A stretch of DNA of 52,436 bases from Pseudomonadota bacterium (GTDB lineage: Bacteria > Pseudomonadota > Alphaproteobacteria > Rhizobiales > Xanthobacteraceae). Shown here piece after piece: positions 34,781-43,497 of the stretch. Position 1 is the first letter of the stretch. Each line of letters opens with the position of its first letter. The stretch lies in the NCBI GenBank assembly GCA_023387735.1, contig JAEWHP010000029.1, positions 1-52,436 of the forward strand. Direction: 5' to 3'. The translations under genes and the position numbers were made by a program. A model generated the notes under the pieces. It did no database searches and was not told the origin of the DNA. It saw only the letters and a program-made list of their open reading frames with translations.

Positions 34781-36040
34781 ATGGAACTCACGCCCCGTTT
34801 GCGCCTGATGAACTGGCTGGTCAGCCAGGGGCTCACCGGCCTGCCCGAGAATGACCTGATCCGTGGCTTCTGCGAGCGCTGTTGCGAGGCGGGTCTTCCC
34901 GTGTCGCGCGGGATGGTCTTCATCGACACGCTGCACCCGATCTTCGAAGGACGCGGCTTTCGCTGGAACGACGCCGAGACCAATGAAAGCAACGCCTTCG
35001 AATATGGATCGACCAACGAGGGCGAAGCGGCCGAGGCCTGGCGCAGTTCGATCTTCTATCACATGCTCGAAGCCGGCCACGAGGAACTGCCGCTCGACCT
35101 CGTCAACAGCGCGTCCCACAATTTCAAGTTCATGGGCGAACTCGCCGAGAAGGGCCACAAGCATCTGGTGGCCTACACGCACCGGTTCGGCGAGGCTGGC
35201 ACCATGGGGCAGATGGACTGCGTCTATTCCTATTGGGTGACGCGGCGCGAGGAGGGTTTTGGCGCGCAGGGGCTGGCGGCGCTGCGCGACCTGGTGCCGG
35301 TGCTGGGGCTTGCGATCAAGACCGCGGCGCAGGCCGACATCGCCAAGACCCTGGGTCGGGTCTATCTCGGGCGCGACGCCGCCGAGCAGGTGCTGCGCGG
35401 GCGGATCGCGCGCGGCATCACCGAGCGCATCAACACCGTGCTGTGGTTCTCCGATCTGCGCGGCTCGACCGCGATCAGCGAGAGCATCGAGCCGGACGAG
35501 ATCATCCCGTTCCTCAACGATTACGCGCAGGCGTCGATCGACGCCATTCATGACGCCGGCGGCGAGGTGCTGAAGCTGATCGGCGACGGCGTGCTGGCGA
35601 TGTTCACCAACGAGAATCTGGCGGCGGCACGACGCGCCGCGCTCGCTGCCGAACATCGCTTCCGCCGCAACATGCGTGCGCTCAACAGCCGCCGCACCGG
35701 CGAGAACCGTCCGGTGACGACGGCCCATGTCGGCCTGCATGTCGGCGAGGTATTTTACGGCAATATCGGCAGCGACGACCGGCTCGACTTCACCGTGGTG
35801 GGACCTGCCGTCAACGAGGTCAGCCGCATCGCCTCGATGTGCCGCTCGGTCGACCGCGAATTATTGATGTCGTCGGCGTTTCGTTCGGGCCTCGACGCAG
35901 CGGGAAGGAACTACCTGGTCTCCACCGGCCGCTTCGCGCTGCGTGGCATCAACCGCGCGCAGGATCTCTATACGCTCGATCCTGACATTACGGCCGACGA
36001 GGTTGTCGGCGGCAAATACGAGCGCTATCTGGCATCCTGA
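34781..36040 (+). CDS. Class III adenylate/guanylate cyclase
   Basis: 419 residues. The C-terminal catalytic domain (about 215-385) has the metal-binding Asp225 in LWFSDLRGSTAISES and Asp269 in LKLIGDGVLAMF, then HVGLHVGEVFYGNIG and VVGPAVNEVSRIA. The N-terminal 200 residues are soluble, with no membrane segment, and form a sensor region I cannot assign to a known family (WNDAETNESNAFEYG, FYHMLEAGHEELP). It would make cAMP or cGMP. It begins 46 bases after arsC in the same direction and could be co-expressed, though functional linkage to arsenic is unproven. Confidence 0.9.
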   Translation: MELTPRLRLMNWLVSQGLTGLPENDLIRGFCERCCEAGLPVSRGMVFIDTLHPIFEGRGFRWNDAETNESNAFEYGSTNEGEAAEAWRSSIFYHMLEAGHEELPLDLVNSASHNFKFMGELAEKGHKHLVAYTHRFGEAGTMGQMDCVYSYWVTRREEGFGAQGLAALRDLVPVLGLAIKTAAQADIAKTLGRVYLGRDAAEQVLRGRIARGITERINTVLWFSDLRGSTAISESIEPDEIIPFLNDYAQASIDAIHDAGGEVLKLIGDGVLAMFTNENLAAARRAALAAEHRFRRNMRALNSRRTGENRPVTTAHVGLHVGEVFYGNIGSDDRLDFTVVGPAVNEVSRIASMCRSVDRELLMSSAFRSGLDAAGRNYLVSTGRFALRGINRAQDLYTLDPDITADEVVGGKYERYLAS

Positions 36041-36151
36041 CTGCTCGCTGCGACGCCCGTGAGGACGGCTTGATTCATATCAAGGCGCGGGGCGGCGGCT
36101 TCCGTCTCAACTCTCGCCGTCCGATCGGCGCGACGGGAGAAGGTGGCCAGC

Positions 36152-36367
36152 ATGTCCGCAACCGAAATAGCAGCACGGCATTTCTCAGCAGCCATGGCCG
36201 AGGCGGAAGCCGCCGGGCAGGGGACCGACAGCATATGCCGCGCGATGCTCGGCCTCGTGGTGAGCAAGTATCTCGAGAGCCGTGGCGTATCCGACGTTCA
36301 ATCGGAACTGCGCTTCGTCGCCGAGAATTGCGACCCCGATACGGATTTCATGTTCATGCGGCCTTAG
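36152..36367 (+). CDS. Small protein of unknown function
   Basis: 71 residues, mostly helical (ATEIAARHFSAAMAEAEAAG, GVSDVQSELRFVAEN) with an acidic end (DPDTDFMFMRP). The start ATG 36152 has GGGAGAAGG at good spacing; a GTG at 36143 is an alternative within that site. The last 14 bases overlap the 3' end of the convergent MFS gene. No domain recognised. Confidence 0.6.
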   Translation: MSATEIAARHFSAAMAEAEAAGQGTDSICRAMLGLVVSKYLESRGVSDVQSELRFVAENCDPDTDFMFMRP

Positions 36368-37577
36368 CTGCGCGGGCCCGCATCGTGTAGAGCCCGACCG
36401 CGAGCAGCGAAAACACCGTCAGCACCACGCCGAGCGCAAACAGCGCGTCGGGCGAGATGGTGGCGGCGAGCCAGACGCCGATCGCGGCCGTCATCATCTG
36501 CCAGAAGCCGACCAGCGCGGACGCCGCGCCAGCCTTTTCCCCGAACGGCGAGAGCGCCTGCGCGGTGCCGAGCGGGTTGACGATGCCCATGCCGAGCAGG
36601 AACACGCTCATCGCCCCCAGAAATGGCAGGAACGAAGGGCTGTACAGCGAGACCAGCAGCATCGCGATGGCGCCGGCTGCGGTCGCGAACAGCCCGCCTC
36701 GGATCGAGCGGTCGAGCCCGTAGCGCGGCGCCAGCCTCGTCGCGAGCATGCCGGCGGCGAAAACGATCAGCACGGTGCCGGCGAAGAACAGGCCCAATTG
36801 AATCGGCGTGAAGTGCATGGCTTCGATCAGGATGCGCGGTGCGGCCGAGAAGATCGAGAACAGCCCGCCCATGATCAGGCTGACGGTGGCCGCCGGCACC
36901 ACGAAGCGCCGGTCGGCGATCAGGCCAAGATAGTTTTTCGCGATGGCGAGCGGATCGAGCGGCGTCCGCGTCGCATGATGGGTTTCGCCGAGCAGGGTGC
37001 CGTAGGCGAGGGCGCCGAGCGCAGCGAAGCCTGCCACCAGAACAAATTCGGAGCGCCAGCCGAAGGCGTGGTCGAGCGCGCCGCCGAGCAGCGGCGAGAA
37101 ACCGGGCGCCGCCGCCATCGCGATCATGATCAGCGCCATCGCGCGCGCCAGCGCCGCCCCCGAGAACAGGTCCCGGGCGATCGCTCGCGACAGCACCGAG
37201 GTGGCGCAGGCCCCGGCCGCCTGGATCACGCGGCCAGTCAGCAGGCTGGGCAGATCATCGGCAAGCGCGCACCAGATGCTGCCGGCAAAGAACACCGCAA
37301 AACCAATCAATACCGGCCAGCGGCGGCCGTAGCGGTCCGATATCGGCCCGACCACGAGCTGGCCCACCGCGAACACTGCGAGGAAGACGGTGATCGCCGA
37401 CGTCACCGCCGCACTCGATACCTTCAGCGACGCCGCCATCTGCGGCAGCGACGGCAGCAGGATATTGGTCGCCAACGTGCCCGTGGCCGCGAGCCCGGCC
37501 AACACCGCAATCTGCAGGACGGAGGAGGAAGCCTCGGGGCGGGGACTGGCGTTAATGGCGGCGGTCTGGTCGGTCAT
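36354..37577 (-). CDS. MFS drug efflux transporter (Bcr/CflA type)
   Basis: 407 residues, twelve membrane helices. Motif A is GPISDRYGRRWPVLIG and motif C-like helix 5 is AAAPGFSPLLGGALDHAFGWRSEF, both typical of Bcr/CflA exporters of the DHA1 group. The N-terminus is 20 soluble residues. It converges on the small protein gene with a 14-base overlap. A 14-base palindrome lies about 20 bases upstream of the ATG and may be its operator. Confidence 0.9.
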   Translation of the reverse strand: MTDQTAAINASPRPEASSSVLQIAVLAGLAATGTLATNILLPSLPQMAASLKVSSAAVTSAITVFLAVFAVGQLVVGPISDRYGRRWPVLIGFAVFFAGSIWCALADDLPSLLTGRVIQAAGACATSVLSRAIARDLFSGAALARAMALIMIAMAAAPGFSPLLGGALDHAFGWRSEFVLVAGFAALGALAYGTLLGETHHATRTPLDPLAIAKNYLGLIADRRFVVPAATVSLIMGGLFSIFSAAPRILIEAMHFTPIQLGLFFAGTVLIVFAAGMLATRLAPRYGLDRSIRGGLFATAAGAIAMLLVSLYSPSFLPFLGAMSVFLLGMGIVNPLGTAQALSPFGEKAGAASALVGFWQMMTAAIGVWLAATISPDALFALGVVLTVFSLLAVGLYTMRARAAKAA

Positions 37578-37597
37578 GGCGGTTCCCTGTCTATTGG

Positions 37598-37611
37598 ATG
37601 ATGTATATCAT
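37598..37611. promoter_or_regulatory. Palindrome upstream of Bcr/CflA exporter
   Basis: ATGAT-GTAT-ATCAT, an inverted repeat with a 4-base spacer in an AT-rich patch, ending 21 bases before the MFS start codon on the minus strand. The position suits a repressor site or -10 region overlap; the regulator is unknown. Confidence 0.4.
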
Positions 37612-37650
37612 ATAAAGTGAGACAAGGAAGCGGCAATGATAGTTGAGCCC

Positions 37651-37762
37651 GTCATTCCGGGATGGTGCGTAAGCACCAGACCCGGAATCTCGAGATTCTC
37701 AGGTGCGCAATCGCGACCGCCCACGCACCGTAGTTCGATGCTTCGCATCGCCCCGGAATGAC
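37651..37762. repeat. GTCATTCCGG-type dispersed repeat, copy 2
   Basis: Starts GTCATTCCGGGATGGTGCG and ends CCCCGGAATGAC, with CCCGGAATCTCGAGATTC in the middle. It lies between two divergently spaced MFS genes (37577 and 37785, both minus). Related to 18298-18371 and 46664-46766. Confidence 0.85.
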
Positions 37763-37784
37763 TGCTTTCGTTGGATTCAGCCGC

Positions 37785-39029
37785 CTAGCACTGCGTCGGC
37801 TCGCCCACCATGTCCGGCTGCCGTGCCAGCGCGACGGCGGGCGAAAGCCAGATCACCAGCGCCTGGGCGCCGAAGATTGCCGCCGCCAGATAGAGGCAGG
37901 CCTCGGCGCTGTAGAGGCCGCCGACGATGGCGCCGAGCGCTGAGCCGAGCGGCCGGGCGCCATAGCTCATGATGTTGATTGCGGAGACGCGCCCGAGCAG
38001 GGACGGCGGCGTCACCGATTGCCGCAGGGTCGTGGTCGAGATCACCCACAGGATCGGACCTGCGCCGAGCAGGAAGAAGCTCAATCCCGCAAGCCACGGC
38101 GAAGGCGCGATCGTCGTCAACGCCATCCCCGTCGCGGCGACGAAGCCCGTGACGGGGCCAAGTCCGATCACGGTGCCGAAGGCGAGCCGCTGCATCACCC
38201 GCGTCGCTGCCAGCGCGCCGACCACCATCCCGACGCCATACATGCCGAGCGTCATGCCGACGCCGGCGGCGGACAGGCCGAGATGGCGCACGGCGTAAGG
38301 CACGAACACCGCGAGCAGCAGGAATGACGCCGTATTGAAGATGAACTGGGTGATGAACACCGGCCGCAGCAATGGATGATGCAGCACGAACGCGGCGCCC
38401 TCCTTGATGTCCTGCAACGGATGCCGCCGCGGCGCTGCCGCGCGCGCCGGTTCATAGATGCCCGACAGCAGCACGACCGCGACGACTGACAGCGCAGCGG
38501 CAAATCCGAACGCGGGCGCAGCGCCGACCCATCCGACCAGCACGCCGCCGAGCGCGGGGCCGCTCGCGAAGGCAACGGTACGCGCCAGTTCGATCCTCGC
38601 ATTGGCGGCGGGCAATTGTGCAGAGGTCACCAGCGACGGCACCAGTGCAGGGGCTGCGACGCTGTAGGCGACCGTGCCGCAGACGGCGACGAAGCCGAGC
38701 AGCGAAAGCAGCGGCAGCGTCATCTGCCCCAGCCAGATCAGCAGCAGGATGCCGGCAAGCGCCACCGCGCGCAGCGCCTCGCTGGCCGCCATCACCCAGC
38801 GCCGCGAGATACGGTCGGCGAGCAGGCCTGCAGGGATCGCAAACAGGATGAACGGTAGCGTCAGCGCCGTCTGCAGCAGGCCGGTCTGGCCTTCGCCGAC
38901 CCCGAGCAGCAGCACGGCGACGATGGGCGCCGCGGCCAGCGCAATCTGCTCCGCCGATTGCGCGGCGAGGTTGGACCAGGCCAGGCGGTTGAAGGTGGTG
39001 GGCAGGCGAGGGGCGTGGGCGGCGGACAT
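37785..39029 (-). CDS. MFS transporter (enterobactin/macrolide exporter-like)
   Basis: 414 residues, twelve membrane helices, with PAGLLADRISRRWVMAASEALRAV as the loop 2-3 motif and LLGRVSAINIMSYGARPLG in the second half. This pattern (FxNLxWSNLAAQSAEQIA start, LGRV helix) is characteristic of the MFS_3/EntS-like exporters. I start at ATG 39029 after GGGGAATT; the frame reaches 39119 without a site. Substrate unknown. Same strand as the Bcr/CflA gene but separated from it by a repeat. Confidence 0.88.
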   Translation of the reverse strand: MSAAHAPRLPTTFNRLAWSNLAAQSAEQIALAAAPIVAVLLLGVGEGQTGLLQTALTLPFILFAIPAGLLADRISRRWVMAASEALRAVALAGILLLIWLGQMTLPLLSLLGFVAVCGTVAYSVAAPALVPSLVTSAQLPAANARIELARTVAFASGPALGGVLVGWVGAAPAFGFAAALSVVAVVLLSGIYEPARAAAPRRHPLQDIKEGAAFVLHHPLLRPVFITQFIFNTASFLLLAVFVPYAVRHLGLSAAGVGMTLGMYGVGMVVGALAATRVMQRLAFGTVIGLGPVTGFVAATGMALTTIAPSPWLAGLSFFLLGAGPILWVISTTTLRQSVTPPSLLGRVSAINIMSYGARPLGSALGAIVGGLYSAEACLYLAAAIFGAQALVIWLSPAVALARQPDMVGEPTQC

Positions 39030-39310
39030 GGCGGAATTCCCCGACGGATTCGATTCTCGCCTCATTGTCTGGCCCGAGGGCGATCCAACCCACCCGTTTC
39101 CCGACAAGCTTCCCGACAAAACTCCTTACGCGCCGGCGGCACACGACCCCGCGACCGATCCAGATCGCGCGGCGGACGAATTGACAATTTGAGCCATTGA
39201 TGCGCAGTGGCAGGTGGTGCGACTTCCTTGCGAGCTGCCTGTTGATTCGGTGAGCACGTCCGCGAAGTGGGTGGGATCGTTCATTGGAATCAACAGGAGT
39301 AGACTGAAAG

Positions 39311-39838
39311 ATGAAGCGTTTCCCCTCACGGGCGGCGGCGGCTGTCGCATTAGCCTTTGCGTTACTCGCCGCATCGAGTGTGGCCAACTTCGACAAGGCC
39401 GCATTGGCACTGACCTCGCAGGAGGCAGCCAACGTCGTTGACCTTATCGAGAAGCTGAAAGCCGAGTTTGGCGATTTCGCGTACGACGATGACGAGGCCG
39501 ACGAATGGTTCGAACAGGATGCTGCGGGCCAAAAATTGATTACCAAGGCGGGATTCGATCAGAAGAGCTGGAAAACCGCAGTAGACGAAACGATGAAGGG
39601 ATTCTTTGCGACGATTCCCGAGGCTGAGATCAAGAAGATTCTGGATGGCGCGCGCCAGCGCACCGAGAGCGCGACGAACCTAAAGGTCGAGCAGAAGAAG
39701 GCCTTGCTTGAGCTGATCGAGGAGCAACGCAAGGAGATCCTGGCGCTGCGGGAAGGTGGGAAACCTTTCGTCGGTGTCGTTACCCCACTTGCGCCGCGGA
39801 TTCGCAAATTGACGATGGACAATCTCACCGAACGCTGA
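39311..39838 (+). CDS. Secreted protein of unknown function
   Basis: 175 residues. A signal peptide covers about residues 1-34 (KRFPSR, then AVALAFALLAASS). The mature protein is acidic in its first part (FGDFAYDDDEADEWFEQD) and has a long amphipathic helical stretch KVEQKKALLELIEEQRKEI. No known domain recognised. AACAGGAGT is upstream of the ATG. It converges on the flotillin operon, separated by a palindromic terminator. Confidence 0.75.
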   Translation: MKRFPSRAAAAVALAFALLAASSVANFDKAALALTSQEAANVVDLIEKLKAEFGDFAYDDDEADEWFEQDAAGQKLITKAGFDQKSWKTAVDETMKGFFATIPEAEIKKILDGARQRTESATNLKVEQKKALLELIEEQRKEILALREGGKPFVGVVTPLAPRIRKLTMDNLTER

Positions 39839-39877
39839 TCGTCGATCCTACGTCCAAGCATGCGTGGCGAAAGACGA

Positions 39878-39905
39878 AGGCCTGCCGCCTCCGCGCGGCA
39901 GGCCT
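39878..39905. terminator. Hairpin between convergent genes
   Basis: AGGCCTGCCGC / GCGGCAGGCCT, an 11-bp perfect stem with a 6-base loop, between the secreted protein gene and the flotillin gene. No long T-run follows on either strand, but the position suits a bidirectional terminator. Confidence 0.65.
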
Positions 39906-39941
39906 GGTCTGGACTTCAATCTGAACGGCCAGTCCGGCGGC

Positions 39942-41705
39942 TTACGTCTTAGGCCCGAGCGTCGCCTTGGCCGTACCGGAGATCGTGGCGGGCGGCGTCT
40001 CCACTTCATCGGCCCCGTCCAGCTCAGGCGGTTCGGTGGGGGCTGCCAGTTGTTGCGCGGCCAGCGCGTTGGTCAGGGTGGTCAGCGCATCAGGGCCCGC
40101 GCCGAAGCCGCCCTCGGCGAGGATCTTGTCGATGATCGGCTTGAATGCCGAAACCGACAGCAACTGCGCGGCGAGGCCGTCGCCGAGACCGATGCCGTTG
40201 GCGTGGCCGTTCATGGCGCCGTTGCCGCCGCCGCGGCCGAGCATGCCGCCGGTGTCGAAGATCCGGATGTCCGAGATTTTTTCGATCGGCTTCACCGCTT
40301 CGGCCAGCGCGTTCGGAATGACGTTGATGCGCGCCAGCGTGAGATCGTAGTCGACCATCTCAGCGGAGAGCTTGTTGCGTGCCTCGGCTTTCAATGCCGC
40401 TACCTCGGCTTCGGCCTGGCCGAGCGATTTGACGCCGGCCGCGCGGGTGGTCGCCGCCTCGGCGTCGGCCTTGGCCAGCATGGTGATGGCTTCGGCCTTG
40501 TTGTTCGCGGCCTGGTTTTCGGCTTCCGCCATCACGGTGATCGGCATTGCCTCGGTTTCGGCGGCCTTGCGGGCCGCGATCACGTTGATGATCTTGTCGC
40601 GTTCGGCGATTTCGACGGCCTTGGCGGTGGTGACCTTTTCCTCGGCCGCAATCGCCAGCGCGCGCGCAGTCTCGGCGACGGTCTGCGCCTCGGATTGCTC
40701 CTTGCTCTTGTTGGCGACCGCGATCGCACTTTCCTGCGCGACGATCTGCAGGTCGCGTTCCATTTCGGTATTGCGCCGTTTCACCGCGAGGTCGGCCTCG
40801 ATCTTTCGCGTGTCGCGCGCCTGGTTGGCTTCGGTCTGCTTGTTGGCAACCGCCAGTTCCTGCTGGATGCGGTATTCAGCCTCGTTCTGTACTGCAGTTT
40901 GTTCGACCTGTGCGGTCTGTGCGCGCATCGCGGCCGTCTTGTTGGCGATGTCGCGCTGCTGCGCCAGCTCCGCCTCGCGCTTGGTGGCTTCGATCGTCAG
41001 CGTGGTCTGGCGGGCGACGAGGTCCTGCTGCGCTATATTCACTTCGGTGGTGCGGACGATCTGGTTGCGCTCCTGCTCGCGCTCCCGCGTGATCTTGGTC
41101 AGCGTCGTCAGGCCGTGCGCGTCGAAGAAATTGCTCGGATTGAAATGCTTGATGTCGCTCTGGTCGAGCCGCGTCAGCGAAACCGATTCGAGTTCGAGGC
41201 CGTTGTTCTGGATGTCGGCGCCGACCGCTTCCTGCACCGACTTGACGAACGTCGCGCGCTGCTCCTGCAACTCCTCGAGGTGCATGGTGGCGGCAACCGA
41301 GCGCAGGCCGTCGACGAATTTGGCCTCGATCAGCTCGCGCAGTTCGCCGGCGTTGTTGGTGCGGCTGCCCAGCGTCTGCGCGGCGAGCGCGATCGACGAA
41401 CTGTCGGGTTTGACGCGCAGATAGAATTCAGCGCCGATGTCGACGCGCATGCGATCCTTGGTGATCATCGAATCCGGGCCGCCGCGGGCAACCTCGAGCC
41501 GCAGCGTCTTCAGATTGACCGCGGCGACCGAATGGAAAACCGGAAGCACGATCGAACCGCCGTCGAGGACGACCTTCTGGCCGCCCAGGCCGGTGCGGAC
41601 ATAGGCTTCGTCACGGGTCGAACGGCGGTAGAGCTTTGCAAGAAGGAGACCGATAAAGAGAACGACTACGACGGCAATGGCGACGGGTACTGCAAGTTCC
41701 CACAT
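39942..41705 (-). CDS. Flotillin-family protein (YqiK-like)
   Basis: 587 residues. An N-terminal membrane anchor (LAVPVAIAVVVVLFIGLLLAKLY) is followed by a band-7/SPFH domain (RTGLGGQKVVLDGGSIVLP, MRVDIGAEFYLRVKP) to about residue 200. A very long coiled coil rich in Ala, Glu and Lys follows to about 430, and then a C-terminal region with a GMLGRGGGNGAMNGHANG linker. Proteins like this organise membrane microdomains and oligomerise. It is the last gene of a three-gene operon behind a PspA fusion and an OB-fold membrane protein, 5 bases after the latter. The likely role is in membrane integrity under stress. Confidence 0.92.
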   Translation of the reverse strand: MWELAVPVAIAVVVVLFIGLLLAKLYRRSTRDEAYVRTGLGGQKVVLDGGSIVLPVFHSVAAVNLKTLRLEVARGGPDSMITKDRMRVDIGAEFYLRVKPDSSSIALAAQTLGSRTNNAGELRELIEAKFVDGLRSVAATMHLEELQEQRATFVKSVQEAVGADIQNNGLELESVSLTRLDQSDIKHFNPSNFFDAHGLTTLTKITREREQERNQIVRTTEVNIAQQDLVARQTTLTIEATKREAELAQQRDIANKTAAMRAQTAQVEQTAVQNEAEYRIQQELAVANKQTEANQARDTRKIEADLAVKRRNTEMERDLQIVAQESAIAVANKSKEQSEAQTVAETARALAIAAEEKVTTAKAVEIAERDKIINVIAARKAAETEAMPITVMAEAENQAANNKAEAITMLAKADAEAATTRAAGVKSLGQAEAEVAALKAEARNKLSAEMVDYDLTLARINVIPNALAEAVKPIEKISDIRIFDTGGMLGRGGGNGAMNGHANGIGLGDGLAAQLLSVSAFKPIIDKILAEGGFGAGPDALTTLTNALAAQQLAAPTEPPELDGADEVETPPATISGTAKATLGPKT

Positions 41706-41710
41706 GTTGT

Positions 41711-42370
41711 TTAGGCCCTGTCTGAACGTTGTTGCGCAATGAGGTCGTCGGGTGCGGAAATCGCGATAAAGCTCTTGGCGTCGCGGTCGACCAGCAGCAC
41801 GCTGGCGCCGACCGGAAGCGGCGTGGATTCGGGACTGGCGCGTGCGACGAGAGAGTGCCAGTTGCCGAAGACATCCTTGAGACGGACGCGGCCGGGTGGT
41901 CCCTGGTCGAGCGGCCCGACCGAAACTTCGGCGACACGGCCGATGAAGTCGGCGTTGTCTACCGCGTAGCTCTCGTCGCGCGGAATGATGCGCGCGATGC
42001 CGCGGCTGGTGACCCGGATCACGGGAAGGCTGAAGCCGGCCGCGGCAATTGCTGCGATCACGACGGGAATCGAAATTCCCACGCCGTGGGCGAGGCCCTG
42101 CAGGAAGCAGCCCACGATCGAAAACACGCCGAGCGCCAGCACGATCAGGATCAGGAGCGGCAGCCGCCCCGCGTTGATCCACAGGAACAGGCCGCCCAAT
42201 CCGTCGCCGCTGTCGACATCGACGGCGACTTCCTTGCCGAAGAGTTCGCCGAGAGAGAAGCCGATCAGCATCGCCAGCAGTTCAATGCCGCCGAGCACCA
42301 CCATGATCCCTGCGGCCACGGCAAAGGGCCGCACGTCCGGCGCCAGCAGGATGTCGGTCAGGGCACTCAT
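41711..42370 (-). CDS. YqiJ/NfeD-like OB-fold membrane protein
   Basis: 219 residues. Three hydrophobic segments in the first 110 residues (around 15-40, 70-90, 93-113) precede a C-terminal OB-fold-like beta domain with FIGRVAEVSVGPLDQGPPGRV, VFGNWHSLVARA and VGASVLLVDRDAKSFIAI. This fits the YqiJ (DUF1449)/NfeD partner of bacterial flotillins. The start overlaps the stop of the PspA fusion gene by 4 bases, and its stop is 5 bases before the flotillin ATG. Confidence 0.88.
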   Translation of the reverse strand: MSALTDILLAPDVRPFAVAAGIMVVLGGIELLAMLIGFSLGELFGKEVAVDVDSGDGLGGLFLWINAGRLPLLILIVLALGVFSIVGCFLQGLAHGVGISIPVVIAAIAAAGFSLPVIRVTSRGIARIIPRDESYAVDNADFIGRVAEVSVGPLDQGPPGRVRLKDVFGNWHSLVARASPESTPLPVGASVLLVDRDAKSFIAISAPDDLIAQQRSDRA

Positions 42371-43497
42371 TGCTGCGACTTGATCCTCTCGAGGCGGGCC
42401 GCGATTTCCTTTTCGCGGTGCAGCCGGTCGAGTTCGTCGAGCTCCTTGTCGCCGGGCGTGCCGGAGGCCGGAACGCCGGTGACCCGTGCGATCGCGGCCA
42501 TCGCGCGGTCGGGGCTTACAGTTTTAGTCGCGCCAGCCGCACGTCCGGTTTCCTGCGGCGCGTGCTTTGCAAGACTCGCTTCGAGATCGGCGAGGCGGGT
42601 TTCGGCTTCACGCCGCGCGCCAAGCATCGCCTGCAAGGCCTTGGTCTGCTCGTCGATTTCCAGTTCGATGAAGTCCATTGCGCGTTCGAGCGCGGTGCCT
42701 TGAGACTCCAGATCAATTTGCCGTGCGACGCCGGCGCGCGCGAGATCCTCGCGGTTTTCTGCAACCGCCAGTCGTATCTTGTCGGTCAGCCCTGCAACTT
42801 CTGCGTCGAGCTCTTCCCGGCGCCGCTTGAGGCGGAATTCCTCGGCGCGCGATTTGCCGAGCGCCTGGCGCGCTTCGTCGGCGCCGGCGTCGATTTCGCG
42901 GATCGCCTGCTTGACCATCGCCACCTTGTTGCTGCTCTCGGCGCTGTCGATAGTCTCGCTGGCGATGGCGGCAAGAAGCCTGCCCATGCGCGCAAGGATG
43001 CCCTCGTGAACCATGGTGTTCTCCTCCGGTTGTGATGCTTTCGATTTGACGGCGATGTGGATTTCGTAGGCGCGGCCGTCCGAGACCAGGTGAGCCGGGA
43101 AGGGACTTTCCCATCCCGCAAGATAGCCGGGGATTTCGAACGGCACCAAGACGCGTCCCTGGACAGTGCTAATGGTCAGTGAAGTTGGACCCTTGATCGC
43201 AAACAACTTGTCGTCGAGCGGGATTTTGCGAACCGCTGCTCCCGCCACATGACTGGCACGATCGCGCAACCCGAGCGTGACGAGGCGGGCCGGCAGGCCG
43301 GTTTCGGTGCGGATTCGTTCGTAGGCCTGGCCGTGGAGGGCGACGAGGTTCGCTCCAACCGGCGCGACCTCGGCCAGGATCTCCATCATCCGGTCGTAGG
43401 CGGCAAAGGTCGCCTCGATCGCCGCGATCCCGGCCTCGTCAGGGGCGAGGGCGTATCGGAGGGTCGCCCCGGGCGTTTCGAGGGGAACTTTGATCAT
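42367..43497 (-). CDS. PspA/IM30 protein with N-terminal TnpB-like domain
   Basis: 376 residues from ATG 43497 (GTG 43515 is an alternative). Residues about 1-155 have a TnpB-like layout: N-L-V-A-L-H…Y-x-x-I-R-x-E-x-GLPARLV (helical), then IPLDDKLFAIKG, LTISTVQGRVLVPF and LVSDGRAYEIHI, matching the order yDdR-fKG, sLTxxGRxxvPF, LVxxDGkfyL of IS605-family TnpB N-termini. No RuvC nuclease part follows. Residues 162-376 are a complete PspA/IM30: an amphipathic helix, then long coiled coils, of the standard PspA length (215). An internal ATG at 43014 with GGAGGAG begins exactly at the PspA part. The gene heads the OB-fold protein/flotillin operon; PspA proteins bind and protect stressed membranes. 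The TnpB relationship is my reading by eye and needs a profile or structure test. Confidence 0.85.
   Translation of the reverse strand: MIKVPLETPGATLRYALAPDEAGIAAIEATFAAYDRMMEILAEVAPVGANLVALHGQAYERIRTETGLPARLVTLGLRDRASHVAGAAVRKIPLDDKLFAIKGPTSLTISTVQGRVLVPFEIPGYLAGWESPFPAHLVSDGRAYEIHIAVKSKASQPEENTMVHEGILARMGRLLAAIASETIDSAESSNKVAMVKQAIREIDAGADEARQALGKSRAEEFRLKRRREELDAEVAGLTDKIRLAVAENREDLARAGVARQIDLESQGTALERAMDFIELEIDEQTKALQAMLGARREAETRLADLEASLAKHAPQETGRAAGATKTVSPDRAMAAIARVTGVPASGTPGDKELDELDRLHREKEIAARLERIKSQQ
43012..43027 (-). promoter_or_regulatory. Internal ribosome binding site and ATG inside the PspA fusion gene
   Basis: On the minus strand GGAGGAG is followed after 6 bases by ATG (43014-43012), in frame with the fusion gene. 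It is the best Shine-Dalgarno in this operon, better than that of the full-length start, and would yield a 215-residue PspA with a free N-terminal amphipathic helix. In the full-length frame the same bases encode PEENTM. Confidence 0.65.

Noticed and set aside
39864..41714. 616-codon frame antisense to flotillin
   Set aside because: The flotillin frame has SPFH and coiled-coil features; the antisense frame mirrors its Ala/Glu repeats.
42367..43497. Complete TnpB transposon (IS605 type)
   Set aside because: There is no RuvC or zinc-finger part, no tnpA and no visible element ends; only an N-terminal-like domain is present, fused to PspA.
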